A DNA stretch of 64,000 nucleotides from Anaeramoeba flamelloides (taxonomy: Eukaryota > Metamonada > Anaeramoebidae), in contig JANTQA010000063.1 of the NCBI GenBank assembly GCA_027625915.1, positions 7,893,501 through 7,957,500 on the forward strand. Reading direction: 5' to 3'. Below, piece after piece: positions 57,301 to 64,000 of the stretch (within the stretch, counting starts at the first letter, position 1; the number at the start of each line of letters is the position of its first letter). The notes below the pieces were generated by a model. It saw only the letters and a list, made by a program, of their open reading frames with translations. It ran no database searches and had not been told where the DNA came from. The position numbers were made by a program, and so were the translations under genes.

Positions 57301-60300
57301 AGATAAATGTCATCTCTTATGACCTTTTCTATCACCAAGCCCCCTTTTCATTGAAAATTTTCTGTTCACCTAACAACATATCAATACAAACAAAAAAATT
57401 TACACTAAAATAAAATGAGATAACTTTTTTCAATTTATTTTTGTGAAACTTATTAGTAAAAAAAAAGAAAATGAAGTAACTTAATTTTTATCTAATCTAA
57501 AATTCAAAAACCTAACCAGTACTATAAAATTTAAATTAATAAAATTTTAATTCTTTCTTAGAAGTAACGATAAGAAAGAGCCGAATTAAATTTCTAAAAT
57601 TTTTTTTTCATTGTTTTGGTGAAGATCTGTAATTTTATCAACTAAATGTTAGGAAAAAAATTGGGTTACTTGAAAGAAAAATTTTTAATTTTTTAATTGG
57701 AAAACGAAAGTCTCTATTTTTTTCAATTTGCCAATTTTCCTTTCATTTAAAATTTCCAATTGATCCAAAACATTTTACAAAAATTCACAAAAAATTCGAA
57801 AAAAGAAATTTAGTTTAAGGGATGAGCAAAATAAATAAAAAATCTTCAAATAAATTTAATAGCAAATTCAAAAAATTTTTACAGAATCTTGAAATTGAAA
57901 AAGAAAGTAAAAATCTGATTACTATAAATACCTGACTTTCTTTTAAAGCTTATTTTCAGAAATGAATTATTTTTTTTAAAAAGTTTGATCCATTTTTCTA
58001 ATTTTTGGAAAAGTTCAAAATCCAACATATCTTCTAATTATTTCAAAAAAAAATATCTTCTTTTTTTTTTTATTTTGAAGGGAGGAAATTAATTTCCTCT
58101 TACAGACGTTAGGTTTTCCAGAATTCAAAAGAATTGAGTAAAATCTTTGAATTTTTTCCATTATTTCGAATTCTGGAAAACCGCCGTTAGGTTTTTTTAA
58201 ATTTTAGAAATTAAAAAAAAAATTCAAAAATTTTCTTTTTATTTCAAAAACCTCAAGAAAACTTATACACTTGACGACACTTGACGACACGGCTGTTTGT
58301 TGATCTTATTATTATACCTAATAATTTTTAAATATTCTTGACCTTTCCATCCAGAACTATTTATAATTAATTTTTGTCTAAAATTATTAATATTGGTATT
58401 TAATAATTTTTAATTTTCTTCAAAAAGTAGTTTTAGACTTTCTATTTCCAAGTTAATATTTCCATCCATCTTTTTTTTTCGAAAATTTTAATTGGTCTGA
58501 GATGTGTTCAAACCCTAGAATTTCTAATTTATTTTTGAGTTTTATATCTTCTTTTGTAAATTGAAACCCTGGCTTGGTCAAGTTTATTTCAGTTTTATAA
58601 ATTATTCTTAGAGAATGTGTATTGATTTTTAAAAACTTTGTTACTTTATTATTTATCCAAACATCTATAGAGTCAAAATCTTTTTGATTTAGATGAAAAA
58701 TAACTAAGCCATAAAATAATTGGCTAATACATACTGATTTAAACATTTATTATTTTACCCCATTGGCGAGTTTTTTTTTGGCTAAAATTTTTTTCAATTT
58801 GCTTTTACTTTTTAAAGTTTTTTTTTAAATGTTTTTCCTTTTCAAGCAGATTCCTAAATATTTAATTTCTGATAAAGTTTTTGATTTTAAGGTTTTATCA
58901 ATATTTGGATTCATTCCAAATTCTCGAATAATTTTATAAATTATTTATTTTTTTTTTCAATTCCTGGAATAGGATACTTCCATTATTAAAATCAAATCAT
59001 CTTCTATTATTTGAACATGTCTTGAATAGATGCTGAATTTTTTTTATTAAAAAATGACTGATAAATCCAAAAAATATTTTCTTTGAATGAAAAAAGAAAT
59101 TAATATCTGTGAAGGAAGTGTACACAAAAATCTACTAAAAAAAAATAAAACTCATAGAGTTTTAAAATTATTCTTTATAAAAAATCTACTTAATTCTCTA
59201 AAAAAATTACAATAATTATTTTAAACTTTGAAAAAAAATATAATTTCTTTATTCAAAGCACAGTTCAAATCAATTTTTTCAATTTATTTAACAAAAATTT
59301 ATGAGAAAAAACAAGCAAACAATTAAAACCACTCCAAAAATACTTTTTTAAAACCTCGAAAAATTCAACTGACAAAATATAAAGAAATATTTTTAATTTA
59401 GTTATTTATAATCAATAATTAATAACTCGATCTTAATTATTTCAATGGGTTATTATCAACACAAAGATTAAAAGTATTGAGAGGTTTTATTATTATTTCT
59501 CGATTTGTAAAATATTTTCCAACAAATAATATTAATTTAAATTGATAATTCTCATTAAAAAAAAAAAAATAAATAACTATTTTTAATTGGAATATAATTC
59601 CTTGTTTATACTCTTGAATATTTGAAAAAGAAATATTAACTAATCCTTTTGAAATTTCAAAAATTTAATAAATTATTTTCAAATCAAATACATTATCTAT
59701 TTTTTTCTGATCTACAAGGATTTAATATTTGATTTATTTTTCTTTTATTTTTAAAATAAGATTAAAAGTTTAAATGACATTTGTTCTTACAAACTCTCAT
59801 AATTTACTAAAAGTGAGATTTCCTAAAAATCAAAATGCTTTACAAATTTTTCTTTTTCGATCTTTTAAAGATCCAAAAATTCAAACCAAAAAGGATCTAG
59901 ATCTTTTTAAATTGAAAATTTCATTAGGAAAAAATGAATTTTTTTAAAATTGATAACTCATTTCTCTAAAGTTTGATAAGGGGGTTTGTTATCAACGGGC
60001 GTAATTGTACCCGTGTATAAATAAGTACTCTATTTACATTTGGTAAAAACAATAAATAAGAGTTACTATTCTCTTAAGCAAATGAAAAATCAATTTTTTG
60101 TTCTTTCAGTGATATCTGAATACCAATGTTGTAAATGAATATATATTTTTGTTTAAATCACCAATTTCATATATTTTGAGATCTCTTTTTCAAAAACTAG
60201 TCATAACAACAGAAACATTTCATTCATTTTGTAACACAAAAATAATTAATTTGAAAATTTCCGAATTGAACAAAAATTTTGGTTGAACACCATTCAAAAA

Positions 60301-62476
60301 CATTAGAAATTTCAAGATTCTAATTGATTTACCGTTTTATTTTTATTAAATAAAATTAAGAATAGTAATCAAATTTGAAATTTTTTAATAATTCACCAGC
60401 AGTATTTTTTTTTTTCACCGGAGATCTTTAAAAAACAACCAAAATTATTTTAAAATTAAAACAATGAAAATATAAAAAAAAAATGAGAAAAAAGTTTTTA
60501 AAAAGTAAATAAATCTCCAATATTTACCTTAATTGTATTTTTCTATAACTATTATTGAATATTTTATATTTATTTATTTATTTATTATTCTTACATAGTT
60601 TTTATAACAATCACAAAGGAATTATGCGAATTATTTATCTTATGTTTTCAAAAAAAAGAAGCTATCAAAATTGGAATCTCGAAATCATACATTTATTTAT
60701 TTTTTGATTATCTAAACTGCTTTGAAGAAATAACAAAGGAAAAATATTTATTTTTGATTTATATTAGTCAAATAATTGAGGAAATATTTAAATATTATTC
60801 AAAGCAAATCAATTCTTATTTAATTTCAAAAAAAATCTATAGTCTATTATTTAACAATTTAAACAATAATAATAATCATAACATTTCTATGATTAATTGT
60901 AAAATTTTATTATTATTTTTATTTAAAAATTATCATTTCACTACACAATCTTTATTTCAATTTTCAAAACAGAATGGGTTTAACATAATCATGGATTTAA
61001 TAAATAATTATTTTGATCAAAAATTTTTTCCAAATCAAAAAAATAACGTAATTCAAATAAAGCAACAAATAGAAAAACAACAAGAAATAGAACAAATAGA
61101 ACAAATAAAACAAAGAATAGGAAATGAATGGGATGATGAAGAAAATGAAGAAAATAAACAACATTTAAAAATAATTTTCAAAATAACAGAAATTTTATCA
61201 GATTTTATTTTTTTAGGAAATAAAGGATTCCAAACACTTTATGTTGACAATTTAAAAAATAGAAATTTAAAAATCAAAAACATTGAATCATTAAAATGTT
61301 TCCAATCAATTCTTCTCAGATCAACGTCATTGTATTTAAATGAAAAATTTCAATTAGAAATTGAAAAACAATTTTCCAATTTTTTAATAATAACATTTTG
61401 TGATAATTCTATTAATTATGAATTAATTAAAAACACAGACATTTTTCTTCATTTCATAAAAATAATACCAAATTTTAAATTTAATGCATCCGAAACATTG
61501 TTAAAAATCATTGAAATGTTGATTGTAAAATTTAAAATATATCCAGAAAATGAAATACAAGAATTAATGTTAATCATTTCACAGGAAACAACAAACATAA
61601 AATTAAAAACATTAATTTTGAAAAATATTTATCAATTAATTTTACTTGACAAAGAAATAATTAAAAAATTATTAAAAATTAATTTCAGACAAATATTATT
61701 TGAACAATTAAATAAATTATTAATAAATCTAAATAAGAACAAAACCAATAATAAAAGATACAAAATTACAGAAAAAATTATTAATTATCAAAAAATTATA
61801 ATTCATATGGCTTTAATAATATTTAAAAATTTAACAAAAGATGAAGAAGAAGAATTAAAAAATAATGACCAATTAATTAATAATTTAATTTCTAGTTTAA
61901 ATATTGATGAATTTACATTTGAAACTGCAATTTTTTATCATCTGATAATAAAAAAGAATCGAAATTTTGAAATTAATAGACTATTAGAACTTTTTAAAAT
62001 ATCTAATATTGGAAAAAAAATTGAAATTTTAAATACATTTCAAATATTATTTTCAGTTGATAAAGAAATTAGTTTTTATTTTTTTAAAAATTTTGATGGC
62101 TTTTCAATATTATTAAATTCAATTACATTTTTAAATAAAATAAATAATATTACTCCAAAACAAAATGAAACTAATTACATTGATGATAATGATATTGTTA
62201 ATAATGATAAATATGAATTCGAAAATCAATTAACTGTAAAAATTCGTTATTTAAAAACCCTTTTCCATTTAATTATAAACGGTATTCACAAATTACCAAA
62301 ATTAAGAAAGAAATGTAATGATATATTTGATCCTTATTTAAAAAATTTATTTTTAACTAGTAATTTAATCAATAAAAAATTTGGTGAACATTATTTAATA
62401 TTATTATTAGATTATTCAATTGAATCAAAAACTTTTCATTATTATAATTCTTTTATCAATAATAATAATATTAATA

Positions 62477-62511
<35 letters not shown>

Positions 62512-64000
62512 AATAATGATAATAATAATGATAATAATAATAATAATACTGAGAAAGAGAATTACTACGGAAATGATGATGATAACCAAGATGAATATAA
62601 AAATGAATTTTCAAATTTATATCATCCTTTAGTTATGAAACAAATTTTAAAATTAATGGGATATTTAAATAATGAAAAAATTATTTTAATTTTGAATTAT
62701 TGTTTAAAAATCTTTCAAAAAAATACATTGAATTACCAACAACTTGGTTCAAAAAATACTTTAAAAATGTTAATAAAAAAATATAATTCGTATTTAATTA
62801 ACCTCAACACACCAATACCAAAATCACCAAAATCACCAAAATCACCAAAAACAACAAAAACAACAAAAACAACAAAATTTTCTTCATTATCAACTTTAAC
62901 GATAATAAATAATAGAAAAATCAAAAATAGAAAAACAATCCAAAAATTATTAATTAAACTAATTGTTGGTTTAGGAAGCTTTAATATTTCCACAGTGGAA
63001 TTAAATATGTATTTAAAATTATTAAATGATAATATTATTTCAAATGAAAATCTTAATATAATATTAGAATCATTAGTCAAAATGAGTAAAATTAGCAACG
63101 AGCCAGCAAATCTACAATTTAGTTATAATTTAAAAAAACATTCATCCTTAAGTATTTCATCAAAGAAACAAAATTTTAATCCAAAAAATTTGACTATTAG
63201 TTTTTGGTTAAAAATAAATCAATTAGATAATGAAATTGAAAATTTTTCAATATTAGAAATTGTAAATACAAACAATAATGAAAATAGTAGTAAAAGAAAT
63301 TTTGAAATTATTTTTAATAATAAAACACAAAAATTAATAATTCAAACTAATCATAAAAAATATATTTATGAATTCAATAAATTTAAATTTGAAACCTCGA
63401 AATGGTATCATTTAATATTAATTCAATCTCATAAAAGATTCCAATCTGATTTATTACAATTATTTATAAATTCAGAACTAATTGAAAGTAAAAATATTAA
63501 ATTTCCAAAATTTTTAAGTGATTCAACAAATGAAATAATTTTTGGTAATAATAAAATAAAAAAATTTTCAAAAACTAATAATATAAATTGGAATTTAGGA
63601 CCTGTGTATTTTTTTAATACAATACTAAATGTAAATGATATTATTAAATTATATTTACTAGGGTCACATTGCACAATTACAATCTTTAAAAATTTACCGA
63701 AATTCCATAATTATTATCAAATTAATAACGAAAACGTTTCAAGAATTTTAAACAATAATAATCAAGAAAATAATTATAATATGAATAATAACCAAATTAG
63801 AAATAACAATAATAATACCATTGGGAATCTGAATAATAACAACAATATGAAAAAGCAAACAATTAGAGACCCATTTAATGCGAATATTAGCTCCATTTTA
63901 TCAAATTTAATTAAAAAAATTGAAACAAAAAAAATCTTAAATTATTTTTTATCAAGAAAAAATTTTTCAATTCTTCAAAAAAATATTATTTTTTCTTTGA
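54394..64000 (+). CDS. Alfy/LvsA-type BEACH protein, N-terminal part (runs off the right edge)
   Basis: Exon 1 is 54394-55111 and exon 2 starts at 60599 and stays open to the window end; the intron phase (1) fits exactly. Exon 1 begins MSQEKNENF and resembles the WDFY3 N-terminus as I recall it: EKLKNLVPLFCDFY, LSMLLGELIKRI, LLNYLICINNLA and a FHLFQIL helix, before a long Lys/Glu repeat. Exon 2 gives about 1134 residues: alpha-solenoid, Asn/Asp-rich inserts (62,455-62,560), then SPK/TTK repeats (62,818-62,875). Near 63,170-63,690 is a concanavalin A-like lectin domain with LTISFWLKI, WYHLILIQSH and WNLGPVYFF, the order seen just before the PH-BEACH region. The BEACH and WD40 parts should lie beyond the edge. 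Family members act in autophagy of aggregates, lysosome size control and cytokinesis. An additional exon inside the intron cannot be excluded. Confidence 0.8.
54886..55080 (+). repeat. In-frame GAAAAA/GGAAAA tandem repeat
   Basis: A nearly pure purine array of hexanucleotide units inside exon 1 of the BEACH gene, encoding alternating Lys and Glu with some Gly. The same unit appears in VPS51 (17,265-17,335) and the BTB gene (39,222-39,290). The antisense Phe/Leu-rich frames here are artefacts of the repeat. Confidence 0.85.
55305..55819. repeat. Possible TIR element with TTACAG ends
   Basis: TTACAGTGGTTCTAGCCCC at the left (from about 55,309) faces AGGGCGGCTGTAAC at the right (to about 55,811). 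The match is only moderate, about 60 percent over 40 bases. The ends resemble those of the next element, which starts TACAGCCG. Confidence 0.35.
55943..57275. mobile_element. TIR element with 26-bp perfect ends
   Basis: Bases 55,943-55,968 (starting CAGCCGTTCCAAACC) and 57,250-57,275 are exact reverse complements. Further in, ACCCGAAAATCGAAAATACC faces TTTTCGATTTTCGGGTATTT, and CTAGTGCCAATATACTCAGT faces ACTGAGTATATTGACACCAG. The ends are therefore self-complementary over more than 150 bases in interrupted fashion. Total length is 1333 bases with no transposase frame. A 77-codon frame at the left end (55,962-56,195) lies in the repeat arm. Confidence 0.8.
58080..58290 (-). repeat. AACCTA/AACGG palindromic block, copy 5
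   Basis: CCAGAATTCAAAAGAATTGA and TATTTCGAATTCTGGAAAAC form an inverted pair, followed by GCCGTTAGG and a TTAGAAATTAAA hairpin. The edge CACTTGACGACACTTGACG leads directly into LINE remnant C. Confidence 0.65.
58300..59045 (-). mobile_element. LINE remnant C: reverse-transcriptase fragment
   Basis: Minus-strand reading from about 59,020 gives EDDLILIME, the catalytic region normally written YADD with Glu-Asp-Asp here. Then come NPNIDKTLKSKTLSEIKYLGICL, the conserved KT and YLG motifs, and the 97-residue frame 58,746-58,453 (SQLFYGLVIFHLNQ), the post-RT segment. Similarity stops abruptly at about 59,045, a 5' truncation. Frame is lost at least once, so it is inactive. It shares LILIME with remnant A. 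Confidence 0.75.
62455..62560 (+). repeat. AAT/GAT triplet array in BEACH exon 2
   Basis: Tandem AAT with GAT variants encode an Asn/Asp-rich insert in the solenoid of the BEACH protein. It is in frame and does not break the gene. Confidence 0.8.

Larger units (their letters stand above)
55112..60598 (+). other. Putative BEACH-gene intron 1 (5.49 kb), element-filled
   Basis: The donor is GTAAAT and the acceptor TTCTTACATAG. Contents are a possible TIR element (55,305-55,819), a strong TIR element (55,943-57,275), a palindromic block (58,080-58,290) and LINE remnant C (58,300-59,045). About 59.1-60.6 kb is AT-rich; a 57-codon plus-strand frame at 59,775-59,948 with mixed composition is the only coding-like trace and is unassigned. 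Confidence 0.65.

Noticed and set aside
62420-62632. 70-codon Ile-rich plus-strand frame
   Set aside because: It is an out-of-register reading of the AAT/GAT array inside the BEACH exon.
1-64000. tRNA genes, CRISPR arrays, operons or bacterial-type signals
   Set aside because: I looked for T-loop words (GTTCGAATCC-like) and evenly spaced repeats and found none. The introns and gene spacing are eukaryotic, so ribosome-binding sites and operators do not apply.

Overview
The window is very A+T-rich nuclear DNA from a protist. It uses the standard genetic code, has GT-AG introns and carries many short self-complementary repeats. Gene content is generically eukaryotic: endolysosomal trafficking, small-GTPase and G-protein signalling, actin binding, and a BEACH protein. 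KEKE- and Asn-rich inserts inside otherwise conserved proteins recall AT-rich amoeboid protists. An Anaeramoeba-like metamonad amoeba is my best guess from memory of such proteins, but the sequence alone does not prove it.

Layout, left to right. 1.8-2.7 kb (minus): N-terminal exons of a RalGAP-alpha-like protein. 7.8-10.9 kb (plus): an intronless actin-binding protein with ubiquitin/RA-like folds, a PH domain and a tandem CH pair. 15.7-18.9 kb (plus): VPS51 of the GARP/EARP tether, with one short intron. 23.0-23.3 kb (minus): a BLOC1S1-like small protein. 29.4-34.1 kb (plus): a complete three-exon G-protein alpha subunit with a 3.5 kb intron. 38.6-40.4 kb (plus): an intronless BTB-BACK protein fused to a class I glutamine-amidotransferase-like domain. 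43.0-49.1 kb (plus): a secreted-pathway membrane protein split by a 5.1 kb intron. 49.96-50.08 kb (plus): a 5S rRNA gene that folds as expected. 54.4 kb to the right edge (plus): the N-terminal part of an Alfy/LvsA-type BEACH protein, with a likely 5.5 kb intron.

The rest is dominated by repeats. They include degraded LINE fragments on the minus strand, several families of short elements with terminal inverted repeats, and foldback palindromes. One palindromic block family repeatedly sits at the 3' side of LINE remnants. The three long introns are the main places where these elements accumulate. One of them holds a three-level nest: a TIR element split by a LINE, itself split by another TIR element, with a 9-bp target duplication at the outer junction.

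The genes do not form an operon. VPS51, the BLOC-1 subunit and the BEACH protein all act in endosome, lysosome or autophagy trafficking in other eukaryotes. RalGAP-alpha, G-alpha and the PH/CH protein are signalling and cytoskeletal. Their adjacency looks incidental. All splice models are inferred from reading-frame phase and family alignment recalled from memory; none has transcript support here.
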